A stretch of DNA of 64,000 bases, taken from NCBI GenBank assembly GCA_023374045.1, contig CM041777.1:84438300-84502299 (forward strand). Reading direction: 5' to 3'. Below the pieces are notes generated by a model. It saw only the letters and a program-made list of their open reading frames with translations. It was not told the origin of the DNA and ran no database searches. Positions 12,001 to 23,300 of the stretch are shown in pieces; position 1 is the stretch's first letter; the number at the start of each line of letters is the position of its first letter. The position numbers and the translations under genes are program-made. The DNA is from Limonium bicolor (Eukaryota; Streptophyta; Magnoliopsida; Caryophyllales; Plumbaginaceae).

Positions 12001-12717
12001 TTCAAACTAATAATAAAAGCCATTCAAACTTACAATAAACATTAATGACAATAAATACTAATTATCTAACCCCTAGAACTTCTAAACTACCCTAGTCCTA
12101 ACAGATAATACAGATTTGAGAGCACAAGGTCAATTTCCCAGTGACCAAAAGCAAGTTCTATTCTATTGCCAGCCTAAAAGTATTGCTACGTATGGTACTA
12201 GAAGCCAAAATGAAGCTGAGCAGGATTAAAAACATAACCCTGAGTAGCCTCCAGCGCACTGAGCACTTCGGTAAAAATACCCAAAGGATCACACAGCTGG
12301 TGCAAACATCCAAGGTAGTACATAAAACAAGCAAGCACTGCTATTTGCAAAAGAGAAGTAGAAACTTCAAAGTTACTGAAATTCAAATCAATGTAAAAAG
12401 ATTTTTACCAAACAAAGGTCAGAATAAAAGTTTTCAAACAAAAAGGAAACTGCATGGAATTAGAAACATTGCTAGTGACAGGGAATACCTCCCGAGAGAA
12501 ATGAACCAAATAGGGAGGAGTGAGAAGCAAGACTAGTAGCCTGTAGAACAGAAGGCTTATAATTTGGAGTAGAGAGTCCCAAGCGCAAAGAAGCTGAAGG
12601 ACGGAGAACAGTGTGCCCAGCTGTCACATGGAGTGAAGGATATGAAGGCAGAGCTGATCTCAGCGGTGCCATGTTCCAGGTTGCTGTTGAAGAACAGGTT
12701 CCGGCAGCAAGAGCCAT
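9091..12717 (-). CDS. PRPL17: Plastid 50S ribosomal protein L17 (bL17c), nucleus-encoded
   Basis: Two coding exons, 12717-12489 and 9506-9091, are joined across a 2982-bp phase-1 GT-AG intron to give 214 aa. Exon 1 codes for a Ser/Ala-rich, acid-poor N-terminus typical of a plastid transit peptide. Exon 2 holds the ribosomal domain, beginning at residue 99 with [12 protein letters not shown], the same point at which bacterial L17 starts, and running through [18 protein letters not shown] and [11 protein letters not shown]. The protein binds 23S rRNA near the peptide exit of the chloroplast ribosome. The start ATG sits in AAAGCAATGGCT, a good plant context. The internal ATG at 9441 would give a bare 116-aa bacterial-type protein without transit peptide and is not preferred. 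A probable 5' UTR intron lies upstream, and the coding intron carries a complete LTR retrotransposon in the sense direction. No frame damage is seen. Confidence 0.95.
10151..10508 (-). repeat. 3' LTR of the intronic element, 358 bp
   Basis: On the plus strand it runs from TGATAGGGATTAAACC to TAGTCCTAACA. It is highly similar to the copy at 11744-12103. Most visible differences are indels of one to a few bases in short homopolymers and in the AAGTAGTAACT/AAGTAACT region. Confidence 0.88.
11443..11742 (-). pseudogene. Truncated gag-like ORF of the intronic element
   Basis: An open stretch of 99 codons runs out of the primer-binding site. The likely gag start is the internal Met of [14 protein letters not shown]. 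The pattern [18 protein letters not shown]...GVAFEWFQW matches the N-terminal retrotransposon gag domain of Ty3/gypsy. It stops soon after the YQW-like position. Gag-like words continue in other frames to about 11380, and no zinc knuckle follows. Confidence 0.7.
11730..11741 (-). other. Primer-binding site, initiator tRNA-Met type
   Basis: The minus strand reads TGGTATCAGAGC two bases after the 5' LTR (LTR end at 11744, site starting at 11741). This is the standard plant initiator tRNA-Met complement used by many LTR retrotransposons. Confidence 0.85.
11744..12103 (-). repeat. 5' LTR of the intronic element, 360 bp
   Basis: Partner of the LTR at 10151-10508, with the same ends and next to the primer-binding site. 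Both LTRs contain tandem CTCCACCGAAGTGGCCAAGTAA words (about 11773-11815). Confidence 0.88.
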
Positions 12718-12743
12718 TGCTTTAAGCCTTGCCTTCACGCAGG

Positions 12744-13429
12744 CTAAACAAAATGAGATCAAAGAAAGAAGATTAGTAGCAATAAAATTTGAAGCATAAT
12801 CAAATGGTAGTCCGGTAGACCATTCATGGGTAATGACTGCTAGAAGAGTGGACAACCTTGCAAGTTTTTCTGTTTAATCAAAATTAGGAAACTGCTGCTA
12901 CACAGTTCAATTCTCACTAGTCACCAACACACTAATTTTCATATTCAAATAGCTCAACGTTTTTTCCACCAACGAGGCACAATTGTTGTAGATAAGGATT
13001 AAAATTAAGGGAATCATTGTTGCTCCGAAGTATAAAAATCTTCATAAAATATTCGACAGGACCGATATCATTTTTCCACTCAGATAGCTCGATTCTTGGA
13101 GCTCTCAATATACTGCAGATGATTCTATCACAAAGAAAATACGGTAGAATTCGTAGAAACCAGACATAAATGTTGGAACGTCCGCGTCATCGATTCAAAA
13201 CTGGGCCACTCAGCCATTACAAGCGAAAAGTAGACAAGAATAAGCAAATCCCTAGTGAAGAAAGTTGTATTTGGTGGCCAATATACGCACAAAAAACGGC
13301 ACGACGGCATGGGACAATCGACAATGTCATCTAATTGAAGATAACACGTTGGACAGTGAAAATGAAGGGAAAAGATACTAATTGGCGGATGAAAGAAGGA
13401 ACCCCGACAGGAATTGGGCGGGAACTTAC
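12744..13429 (-). other. Possible 5' UTR intron of the L17 gene
   Basis: A strong donor G|GTAAGTTCC (GT at 13429-13428) and a pyrimidine-rich acceptor ...TTTTGTTTAG (AG at 12745-12744) frame 686 bp ending 26 bp before the ATG. Leader introns are common in plant ribosomal protein genes. This rests on splice-site appearance only. Confidence 0.45.
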
Positions 13430-13648
13430 CGAATCTTGAAACAGACAACCAGAGTCTACCTGAGGATCGAACGAACACTGAAGAAGAGCCAAAGAAGATT
13501 AGAGATAGGATACCTTCACTCTCAAACTGTCGTCTGGGAAAGAAATAGCGGGACACGATAAACAGGATAAGCAGGCACCGAGACACGGTACAGTCGAGTC
13601 CACCAAAAAGGGTGGGGAACCGGAACCGGCTCACGTCCCACACCCAGG
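13430..13648 (-). promoter_or_regulatory. Probable L17 5' leader exon and core promoter
   Basis: If the leader intron is real, the non-coding first exon ends at 13430 and the start of transcription must lie between there and the MITE at 13649. No clear TATA box is seen. A TGGGCC word, often found in plant ribosomal protein promoters, occurs at 13202-13207, but that falls inside the proposed intron. Confidence 0.3.
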
Positions 13649-14205
13649 CGGGGGTGAGCAAACGGGGTGAATAACTGTTCTTTTTTTGGATTTGATCAAC
13701 GTATTTTTTAACCGTTTTATAAAAGTTTAGTTATTTTGGTTAAAATGGTTATTTGTAATAAAGTACGGTTCGCTTAACGGATATTAAAATTTAAACTTCA
13801 GTTATCTGTAATAATCGAACTTTTATAAATATATTTTTATAAATTTTATTTTTTCTTAACCCAATAATTTTATCTGATATATTACTACTCACTCAATTAG
13901 GTTTAGGATTTAATTATTTCGATTAATTCAAAAAGTTTGATTTTTCGGTTATTTTAGGAAGTTCGGTTATTTTGATTATTTTAAAAAGTTCGGTTATTTC
14001 TGTTATTTCAGAAACTACGGTTATCAGGGCGGATAACGGTTATTAGTGTACCATAAAAAACGGTTATCGGTTAAAACGGTTATCGGTTAAAATGGATATT
14101 AGTATTAAATTCGGTTAATTCGGTTATAACCGAAATAACTGAACACCGTACTTTTTTAAAAACTTCGGTTAACAGATATCCGTATTAACCGTTTGCACAC
14201 CCCTA
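13649..14205. mobile_element. hAT-type MITE upstream of L17, 557 bp
   Basis: The left end is CGGGGGTGAGCAAACGG and the inverted right end is TAGGGGTGTGCAAACGG (14 of 17 match). The flanks CACCCAGG (13641-13648) and CTCCCAAG (14206-14213) agree at 6 of 8 positions, as expected for an aged 8-bp hAT duplication. Both subterminal zones carry repeated CGGTTA/TAACCG words. No ORF. Confidence 0.78.
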
Positions 14206-14231
14206 CTCCCAAGCTCCCAGCGTGCTTCTAA

Positions 14232-15252
14232 GGCACCGTTTGGATAGGACAAGGAAACGGGAAGGGAAAGGGAACGGGAAAACGAGGAGAATGGGAAAGA
14301 GAATGGGAAAACATGTATGTTGTTTGGTTATAAAAGGGAATGACAAGGGAAAGGAAAGAAGTGTGATTTATTATTAATATATGACATTTCTTTACACTTT
14401 TACAACTTTATATTAGTATTTGGTTAATATATGACATATAACAAATATAATTAGTTATTTAAAATTTTAAATCATATTTTATATTATGAACTTAATTCTT
14501 TTCAGTCTATTAATCATTTCGTAAATGTTATTAATATAATAATGGTTGAATATGTTAACATTTTTAAGAGTAAGAAAATGAAAATATTCGAAAAGTTTTT
14601 ATTTATAAATTACTATAATTTTTAAAACAAAATTCATAAAAAACTTTTATTTATGAGATATCACAAATTATCAAATTAAAACATTTTATAATATATACCC
14701 ATACTTGTAAATAATCATAATTTTCATTATATATATAATATATAAAAAAAAACATATATACAAATTCTAAAAGTTAAAAGAAAACTGAAAGTATAATATA
14801 ATATATAAACTACAAGCTAAATTAAAAATATACAAATATAAGAATGAAAATTTTTCTACAATATTATTTTATAAATTTTAATTAAATTTATAACATTCAA
14901 ATAATTTAACAAATTATAAATGTATCAAAGTCAATATTGTAGATATCCACATTGTAAGAACTAATCTATATATATTATACTCGAACAATTTGTAAAATAA
15001 AAAAGAAAGCAGTAGTTATGATTATTATTGGGATGTACAGATAAATAATGAGCACTCGGAAAGTAGCAGTGTGAGTTCTAAAACCATTCCCGTCCGATAT
15101 ACAAGGGAATGAAAATACAAAGATGGCGGAAAACAAGGGGGAAACATTTTCCCATCCCAGGACCGTTTCCCTGTGATACAAACACGGAAAAAGGGAATAA
15201 TATTTATTTTCCCTTCCCTTTCCCTACTTTTCCCGTCCAAACAAACAGTGCG
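14232..15252. mobile_element. Non-autonomous PIF/Harbinger-like element, 1021 bp
   Basis: The termini are GGCACCGTTTGG and, inverted, CGCACTGTTTG, followed by similar GGGAAAGGGAA subterminal words. A TAA target copy stands on each side (14229-14231 and 15253-15255). The interior is very AT-rich and has no transposase. Short open frames near the right end are not convincing. Confidence 0.78.
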
Positions 15253-15255
15253 TAA

Positions 15256-15397
15256 GAGAATTTGACCACTATCCTTCTAGTCGTTCGATCAATCAAGCAG
15301 GGGATTATAAATTTATCTAGCAGTGTTGACTGATTTCACCCTAGCCTTGAAGCTAAGGCATCCCTTCTCGTGTTGAATATTTAAAATTAATGTCACA
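15256..15397. other. Short spacer
   Basis: No feature recognised. Confidence 0.3.
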
Positions 15398-16039
15398 CTA
15401 TATGACATTTCCTAAACAATCTAAAATTTTATGAAATCTATTAAGAGACGGGAAACATACCACTCCTCGCCATACGCTAAGCGCGACATGACCACCGAAG
15501 CTCGGGATCAAACTCGTATCCTGGGGGCCTTCGGGCACACGAGTCCGCCCTAGCAACCAAACATCAATAGCTGGCATATGCGCCGCACCCTCTGTTGAAC
15601 CATCTAGCAAGGACCTGCGTTAAGAGCGCATACGTGTACCCTCATACTCAGCATCCGGCTCATCTGCGTCCTCGTCATCATCGTCAGCCTGGCCATAACG
15701 TGTGTCCCTCATCCCGCTCTGAGCAGGTGCAGGCCAATCAGGACTATCGCCCTGCACGACCAACGAGTTAGAATCCACAGTCTACTGCTCCAACTCTTCC
15801 TCCTCCTCCTCCACATCCGTCAACTCCTACTCACGGAGCAACCTCTCCTTTCGCAACCGTAGAAGCTCAATCTCCTCACACTTCCTGACCAAAGCATTCG
15901 CGTACTGTGTACGCCTCCTTTCTGCAGCAGGGTCAAGACCGCTCATAGGGGGTTGTGATGAACTCTCGCCTCGCTCGGAAGTGCTTCTACCCTTACCCCA
16001 ACCAAACAAACCAGCAATACGCTTACCCTTTCCCGCCAT
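15398..16039 (-). pseudogene. Remnant of a plant-mobile-domain (PMD) ORF
   Basis: One minus-strand frame stays readable for about 214 codons from the ATG at 16039 and is broken by three stops (around 15829, 15783 and 15618). The N-terminal part is basic and Gly/Ser-rich, then comes a coiled, acidic segment with runs of Glu and Asp. The C-terminal part contains GPQDTSLIPSFGGHVALSVW, the hallmark block that opens the plant mobile domain. That domain occurs in transposon proteins (Mutator-like and gypsy hitchhikers) and in host proteins such as MAIL1 and PP7L. The rest of the domain is missing. It is most likely transposon-derived. Confidence 0.6.
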
Positions 16040-16990
16040 CTGTTATTTACTGTAAAATGTAGTCATACTACGTTTACAGTTAGTCAAGACCGGTCGAGAT
16101 TAGTCAATACCGGTCATACGAATATGTATTACCGTAGTTCAATGTCAATAACATTCATAAAGATGGACGAACAGATCAAAACACGCTAATAAGTCAAAAA
16201 ACATTCTAATAGATGTATAGAACGTCTAAAACGGTCAATTATATCAAAAAATAGTTAAAAAAACGCATCCATACGGGCATGGGCCGGCGTGCCCTGTTTC
16301 TTCCCGGCACCCGCGCGCCTCCTCTTTTGTGCGCGCTCACGTGCATCTATCTCTACCAGCGCCCGCACGCACCATCTTCTACCGGCGTCCGCGCACCCCA
16401 TCCTCTATCGACGACAGCGCGCCCTGCCTCTCTTCCGTTTCCGAATTCGTTTTTTTGTTGTTGCTAAATTTGCTACTTTTACTCCTATATTACGATACAA
16501 AACTGTAAATTATGTCAGAATAGAACCTGGTTTTGCAGAGCTAAATAGCAATAAAGATGACTCATGCATCAGCTTTCCCCCCGCTCCCGTTTCACTTACC
16601 GATTGTAGAGAGAAGTTAGAGAGAATCTAGAGAGATAGAAAGTTTGAGAATTTGAATGTTTTGGAGAGATAGTGAAGGGTAAAGGTGTATATATGGAAGA
16701 ATTTTAAGGAAAGGGCAAAATCGTCAACTTTTTCTAAATTTCGAATGAGCGAAGTGAAAACACGATTGAGCGTACGAGTTTAGTATATAAGCCATCCATC
16801 TCTGTGTATCTTTTATAAATAAATATTTACGACGTAACTTATAGATTTTTTATTAAGTAATTAAGGTTTTCACACAGAGTTATATTGGAATAAGAACATT
16901 GTGTCTACAATCTCACAATCTCATTGTGCCTCCATTTTCCTCTTTTACAACATTATCGAGACCTATATTTATTTGGAAAAACAAAATATT
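16040..16990. other. GC-rich segment and flank upstream of the PMD remnant
   Basis: At 16265-16450 the base use changes abruptly to GC-rich, with repeated C/T-rich words (GCGCCC, TCTACC). At 16590-16660 there is a run of AGAGAGA. This could be the leader of the element that carried the PMD ORF. No convincing gene is seen. Confidence 0.35.
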
Positions 16991-17355
16991 TAAGGGAAAT
17001 TTTGTGAAATGTTACTATATTTTTTACTAATTCATGAAATACCCCAAAATTTAAAAAAATCACAAAATACCACTACATTTTTGTAAAAGTTCATGAAATA
17101 TCACTATGTCATTGACTATAAGGAAAAAAGATAAAAATATCCCTGCTAAAATATAGTGAAGCTTTATAGTATTTTGAACTTTTTATGAGTTTTAGTGAAG
17201 CTTTTTAACCCTTAGGGGCATATTGTGAACTTTAAAAGTACTTTGTCGAGTAGTAGTGATATTTTTGTTTTGTTTCCTTCTGGTTAATGACATAGTGGCT
17301 CTTCATGCTACATTTGAGGGCATTTCAGTCAAATTAGAACAAACAAGATGAGAGA
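16991..17355. repeat. Mutator-like fragment with repeated AAATACC words (uncertain)
   Basis: Starts AGGGAAATTTTGTGAAATGTTAC, close to the end of the Mutator-like element at 24186. It contains several spaced TTCATGAAATA-C-C units and an inverted set towards 17250. The right end was not located. Confidence 0.35.
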
Positions 17356-17389
17356 AGTAGTAAATTCATGCGCAACGGATGGTTTCTAC

Positions 17390-18110
17390 ATTTTTCTTTT
17401 TTTTTTTCTGTTTCTTATCCTTTATCACAACAACAATAATTTAAATGTTTATAACTTTTAATAGATAAGTCCAAAATGAAAAAAATATATCATTGTTCAT
17501 CTAAATTCACGCTCTTCAAAACAAGACCAATCATGGATATGTTTTGATAACTTTTAAAAAAATTATTTTTACACGTATACGATGATATTTTAATGTGAGG
17601 ATGTATGTACATATTTTAATGTGAGAATGTACATATTTTAATGTGACAATGACATGTTCAAATGTGAAAATGTACATGTTCTTTAATGAACATTTGTACA
17701 TGTTTGTATGGCCATCTGTACAAGTTTTCTCGCTTATATGTACAGATTTTGATCTAAGGATGTACATATCTAATGATTCGTACGGATTTATGTAACAATC
17801 TGTATATTTTTAATACGAGGATGTACATGTTTTTACGTGTGGATGTACATATTTTAGTGAACATTTATACAGGTTTGTATGATCATCTATACAAGTTTTA
17901 TTTCACGTTCTTTGCACTATACATGTAAAAATAATTTTTTTAAAGTTGTCAAAATATATCCATGACTGGTCTTGTTGTGAAGAGTTTGAATTTAGATGAA
18001 TAATGATATAACTTTTTTTCATTTTGGACTATATATTAAAAGTTACAATAATTTAAAATTATTGTTTTTATAATGAAGAAAGAAAAAGGACAAAAAAAAA
18101 AAAATAAAAA
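17390..18110. mobile_element. Long inverted-repeat element, family A, copy 1
   Basis: Arms of about 140-180 bp at 17410-17580 and 17928-18090 are near-perfect reverse complements; compare GACCAATCATGGATATG with CATATCCATGACTGGTC (written for its own strand). The core consists of degenerate ~28-bp units built on ATGTACAT and AATGTGAGAATG. Poly-T/poly-A lies at the outer edges. No ORF and no clean target duplication were found. Similar arms occur at 38.5-39.8 and 59.7-60.8 kb. Confidence 0.7.
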
Positions 18111-18776
18111 AAATGAAAAGAAAAAGCAAATCTCGCGCGCTTTCCAATTTCTCACTTTTCTTAATTGTAAAACTAATAGCTATAAGTAGCTACTGTCGGT
18201 TAAGAAATTAGCTTCTTTTTATTTTGGGACATTTCAAACCTTTTCAACCATATAATACTTTTTAACCAAACACGAGTGCAACAGTACAAAGAAGAATTCT
18301 ACCAGCTCGTAATTCTACCAATCTCATTAAAAAAACAGCTAGATATAGCTTGTCATTCACAAGTCGCGACAAACGAAATAAAAAGCTTCTATAATTATGA
18401 TTGTAAAATTACCGTGAGTACGTAATGTATGTTCCTTGTTCAATATGGTGTGCGAGATTCCAATGATTTAAGCTATTTAATCATTTGAATTAGGATTGTA
18501 AAATTGTCTATAGCATTATGGTCAATATGATAGAAATAAAATGAATTAGGATTGTAAAATTACCGTTAGTATGTATGTTCCTTCTTTAATTTAGTATTCA
18601 TTCTGCAACAAGATTTCAGGGCTTCAATCTACACACAAAAACAATAGGAGAATGAAGAGAAGCGTAGACAATGTATTGTTCGTCAGTTAACAACAAAATT
18701 ACCGTGAATGAAAGCAACACAGAGCATGTTATTGTTCGCCAGTTAAGGAAGCAAAATACCTTGAGCAAAATTACCG
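18111..18776. other. Intergenic with small direct repeats
   Basis: Words ATTGTAAAATTACCGT and TATGTTCCTT occur twice (about 18400-18436 and 18551-18585). ATTGTTCG-CAGTTAA and AAAATTACCGT recur at 18676-18780. The copia element inserted into this small array. No gene seen. Confidence 0.4.
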
Positions 18777-18781
18777 TTAAC

Positions 18782-19054
18782 TGTTGGGATATTGGGCCTA
18801 GTCCAACCCTAAGCCCAGTGATGGCATTAGCTAGTTGATTAGGTCACATAACCTTTTAATTAGTTTAGCAGTTTTTATCTGTTTTTATCTTTATCACATA
18901 TTTATCTCTAGCAACAGTATATATATACATATTAACGGCTGTTAGGTTTGTATTAAACAATCTACAATCAATATACAGAGATGCTTTCTTTATGGCTTCC
19001 TAATATCCGCTGCTACATACAAACACAATACAACTACATACTATAAAACCAATA
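18782..19054 (+). repeat. 5' LTR of the copia element
   Basis: 273 bp, starting TGTTGGGATATTGG and ending AAACCAATA. It differs from the 3' LTR only in TTTAGCAG against TTTAGTAG. Confidence 0.95.
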
Positions 19055-19066
19055 TGGTACCAGAGC
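19055..19066 (+). other. Primer-binding site of the copia element
   Basis: TGGTACCAGAGC lies directly against the LTR. It is the initiator tRNA-Met complement with one change (canonical TGGTATCAGAGC). Confidence 0.8.
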
Positions 19067-19118
19067 AATCAGGTTACACAGCTTTTCCATAATCACACTC
19101 TAATTCTAATCAGTAGTC

Positions 19119-20319
19119 ATGGCGAATGATGCAAAGGGAAAGGAGGCTCTTTCCACAACTTCAAACACCAGTATTATCGACATCAATGACCCTTGTATGT
19201 CCACCCGGCCGAAAGCCCAAGTCTGAATCTTGCTTCCAAATTCGATGGAATCGGTTTTCTTGAGTGGAAGTTTGACATGGTCACTGCACTCAAATCCAAA
19301 AATAAGTATGGGTTTGTAACTGGGAAGGTCAAGAAACCAGAGGAGAATGAAACCTTACGCTTAGCAGCCTGGGAGCGTTCTTGTTCCCTGTGGCGTCTTG
19401 GATAAAAAATTCATTGGGCAAGAGCGTGATTGGAGGCGTGCGTTACTCAGACGACCCAAAAGAAATTTCCGGGATTCAAGTTTGTGAGCGCTATCAACAC
19501 AGCAATTTGGCGGTGATACATCGTCTGAAGCAGAATTTGGGGGAGATTAAGCAAGAAGATGAGTCTGTTGCAGACTACTTCAATCGTTTAAAGCAAATAT
19601 GGGAGGAATTGGAACAAACGAAACCGCCGAAAAGGTGTACCTGTGGAGGATGCACTTGCGGGATCAATAAGGCCGTCAAACAGAGCGATGAGGAAGACAA
19701 GCTTGTCCACTTCCTAATGGGGCTTAGTCGCGATTATTTAACCATTCGTGGTCAAATCTTTGCCATGGAAAACCCTCCCAGTCTTGAGAAGGCTTACTCC
19801 TTGGTCATCCAAGAAGAGGAGCAGCGCGGGCGAAATAATCAGAGGGAGGAAGGCATGTCGTTCCATAGCTACAGAATCACCAACACAGACAAAGTCAGAA
19901 ACCCTAACAGCAAGAGTTCTTTTGAAAGGAAGAAGGCTACCTGTACTCTCTGCAAGAAGACCGGTCATGTCTTTGAGAACTGTTTCCAGAGGCAAAAGTG
20001 TACGTATTGCAACAAATCTGGGCATGTCGAAGCGGAGTGTTACAGTTTACATGGAAGGGATAATGTTTTAGCCCGTAAGAAGAAGGGCTTCGCAAATTCA
20101 GCAAAATTCGAAGAAAAGAATGGAGAAGGAGAAGACAGTAAAGGCGGAGAAGACAGTAAAGGCGACGGGTTCACACCGAAGCAATTACAACAAATTTCCG
20201 AGCTAATTCGAGCATCTGGAAGTAAGGCAGAGGAAATTAGTTACAGTAACTTCTCAGGTAACCCTAATCTATGTACTTACAAATATTGTTTTACAAGCAA
20301 GACATTCACAACGATTTGA
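19119..20319 (+). pseudogene. Copia gag, frameshifted
   Basis: Begins at the ATG in CAGTAGTCATGGCG (MANDAKGK). Frame is lost near 19190 and again near 19385-19393, each as if one base were missing, and a third shift of the opposite sense lies near 20290. The central region is the UBN2-type capsid domain (NRLKQIWEELEQTKPP and following). Two zinc knuckles of the form C-x2-C-x4-H-x4-C follow around 19940-20040. The tail is charged. Gag would form the cytoplasmic virus-like particle that packages the RNA. Confidence 0.88.
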
Positions 20320-23300
20320 AGGAAGGTGGATTGTCGACTCGGGTGCGACTGACCATATGTCAGGAGCTAGTTCCTTGTTCGCGAATTGGAGAAACCTGCA
20401 GGGGAAGAAGATCGTGATTCTCCCAGACGGAAGACCTCAAACTGTAAAATTAATAGGGGATATCAAACTGGGAAGAAATTTTTGGTTGAAGGGAGTGCTT
20501 TTTGTGCCGGAATTTATGTTTAATCTGGTTTCAGTCAGAAGATTAACCGAGCAACTGAGTTCTACCATGGTGTTTGATATTGGCTACTGTTATTTTCAGG
20601 ACCGTTTGGGACGAAAGAGTAAAGTGGGGCATGGTTGCAGAGGATTGTATGTTTTGGATCCAGATCATTTGGACCGGCATTTAGCAGACTCGAGCAGTGA
20701 AGCCCAATACGAGACAGAAGGGGTTGCGGGCCTGTCACGAGTTCTCAGCCCAAAAGTTAGAGAATTGCATGTGAAACTCGGTCATGTACCACTTAGAAAA
20801 TTGGTTGTAATGGGTTTAATAAAGAGACAGATTTTGTGTCAAATTTCGCTTGTGACATTTGCTATAAGAGTAGAGCTCAGCGGTTACCGTTTAATGATTC
20901 GTCTATTAAAACCAAGAGGGCTCTTGAAATGCTGCACATAGATGTATGCCTTTCAAAACCGATACTTATAACGGATACAAACATTTCGTTTGCTTCGTAG
21001 ACGATTTTACCAGAGTAACATGGGTGCAACTCATAAAACAGAAAAGTGAAGCTTGGGAAGCAATAGTCAACTTTATCAGATTGATGGAACGACAGTTTGA
21101 AACCAAAGTTAAAGTTGTACGAACTGACAATGCCAAGGAACTTGGAAGTTCAAAAGAAGGAAAGTCTTTCTTTGCTAAAGAAGGGATCGTGCATCAAACA
21201 ACTTGCGCTCACACACACACAGAATGCAGTCGTGGAAAGAAAGCATAAATACTTATTGGAAACGGCAAGGGCTATATTCTTTCAATCGAATATACCGCTA
21301 ATTTATTGGGGAGAGTGCATTTTACATGCAGTCTATTTGATCAACAGACTTCCAACTAAAGCTTTAGATGGAGGGACACCGTACGAAACGTTATATGATC
21401 ACAAGGTCGCTTATGATCAGATAAAGCCTTTTGGGTGTCTGTGTTACAAAACAATTGTCAAGAACAAAGAAGGAAAGTTTTCTCCAAGAGGAGAAGCCTG
21501 TGTGTATCTTGGTGAGGATCCGAGAAAGAAAGGACACAAGGTGTTAAGCATCATGACACGGGAGATAGAAGTCTGTAGAGATGTGAAATTCCATACTAAT
21601 ATCTTCCCGTTCACAGAGCCTAACTTTGACTTGCAAACGGATCATGTGCAAGTCACCCAAGATAATATTATTCTAGCAGATGAAGGAGTAACTCTCAGTC
21701 TTGATCAGCAAATACCCGTTGAAGAAACAAGTACTAGTGTTCAAGAGACTGTCTTACGGCGTTCCAGTAGAACGAGTCACAAACCGGGGTACCTGGATGA
21801 TTATATTTGCAATATGTCTTTTCAAGACCTCCTAGATGCAAGAGTATATACCAACAAGGAGACTTGTAACAATCTAATCACGGTTGTGAAAGTCTCACAG
21901 ATATACGACCAAGCGCTTGCACAGCTTTTCTTACATGCAGTCATGACACGTCAGAGAATGCTCATATGAGAGAACCCCTCTTATAACGAGGCAGCCATGC
22001 ACGAACATTGGAAAAGAGCCATGCAGGATGAATTACGTGCTCTTAGAGAAAACAATACTTGGGATATTGTTACTTTGCCACGGGGGAAAAGGTCATTGGA
22101 TGCAAATGGGTCTATAAAGTTAAAGTCAAATCTGATGGGACCTTGGAAAGATATAAGGCGAGATTAGTAGCTAAAGGATTTACTCAACGACACGGGTTGG
22201 ATTACAATGAGACATTCTCACCAGTGGTGAAGATGACTACAATTCGGGCCCTTATTGTAGTGGCTCTTAACAAGGGATGGGTCATCAATCAGTTAGATGT
22301 CAACAATGCTTTTCTTCATGGAGATCTTGAAGAAGAAGTTTATATGAGAATCCCTGATGGTCTTGAGGTAGGTGGCACGAACAAAGCTTGTCTACTAAAG
22401 AAATCTTTGTATGGGCTTAAACAAGCTTCGAGGCAATGGTTTGCTAAGTTAGCAAATTTCCTGAGGACCCTGAATTTCGTGCAATCCAAGAATGATTATT
22501 CCCTATTTTCCAAAGATAGCAAAGATGGAAGGATCTTCATTGCCATTTATGTGGATGATATATTGGTGATAGGGGAAAAGCAAGAAGAAGTCAACAACAT
22601 CAAACGTGCGCTGGATTTGAATTTCAGAATCAAAGACTTAGGTACTTTACATTATTTCCTTGGGATAGAGTTCATCCCAACACCGGACGGATATATCCTA
22701 TCTCAACGGAAATTTTGTAAGGACTTGATTGCAGAGTTTGATTGTCAAGAGGAAAAGACTAGACAAGGACCTATGTTGGTAGGAAAACAGTTACTGTCTG
22801 ATGATGGCAATTTGTTACGTGACCCTACTACTTATAGGAGACTTGTGGGCAAACTCAATTACTTATCTAACACAAGACCTGATATTAGTTTCACAGTACA
22901 AATTCTAAGTCAGTTTATGCAGAGGCCTACAGATGTTCACATGGAAGCAGCTGCATACACTTTGTTACATCAAGGGTACTATTAACTATGGGATCGTGTT
23001 GACAAAAGGGAAGGATGACAAGTTGGATCTCACCGCATATTGTGATTCAGATTGGGCAGCTTGTCCCAATACTAGAAAATCAGTATCTGGTTATTATATA
23101 TTTCTTGGGAACAGCCCAATCTCATGGAAAAGAAGAAGCAAGGCTCAGTATCTTTGTCTAGTGCAGAAGCAGAATATCGATCACTACGACGTGTTACAGT
23201 AGAGCTGACCTGGTTAACCCGTCTTTTGCATGAGCTCAAAGTTCACAACATCACACCAGTTCCGGTCAAGTGTGACAATCAATCAGCCATTTACATTGCT

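Larger units (their letters stand above)
10151..12103 (-). mobile_element. Small non-autonomous LTR retrotransposon (gag fragment only) in the L17 intron
   Basis: Two LTRs (10151-10508 and 11744-12103) bound an internal region of 1235 bp, and the whole is flanked by a perfect 5-bp duplication GATAA (10146-10150 and 12104-12108). Read on the minus strand, the LTR runs TGTTAGG...CCTATCA. A primer-binding site complementary to initiator tRNA-Met follows at 11741-11730. A Ty3/gypsy-type gag fragment comes next, and a purine run (AGGGGGGGAG) lies against the 3' LTR at about 10510-10520. No protease, integrase, RT or RNase H is present, so it could only move using enzymes from other elements. Its orientation is the same as the host gene. 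Confidence 0.9.
9507..12488 (-). other. Long intron of the L17 gene
   Basis: Donor GTATTC after GGGAG and acceptor CCTGTAG before CAGAGG, phase 1. Of its 2982 bp, 1953 belong to the inserted LTR element at 10151-12103. Without it and one target copy the intron would be about 1.02 kb. The remaining parts, 9507-10145 and 12109-12488, show no other recognised feature. Confidence 0.85.

Noticed and set aside
13128..13661. 177-codon minus-strand open frame upstream of L17
   Set aside because: It crosses the proposed L17 leader exon and intron, has no recognisable domain and no known plant relative that I recall.
16279..16630. Pro/Ala/Arg-rich open frames on the plus strand
   Set aside because: GC-rich low-complexity DNA; both frames open only because of composition.
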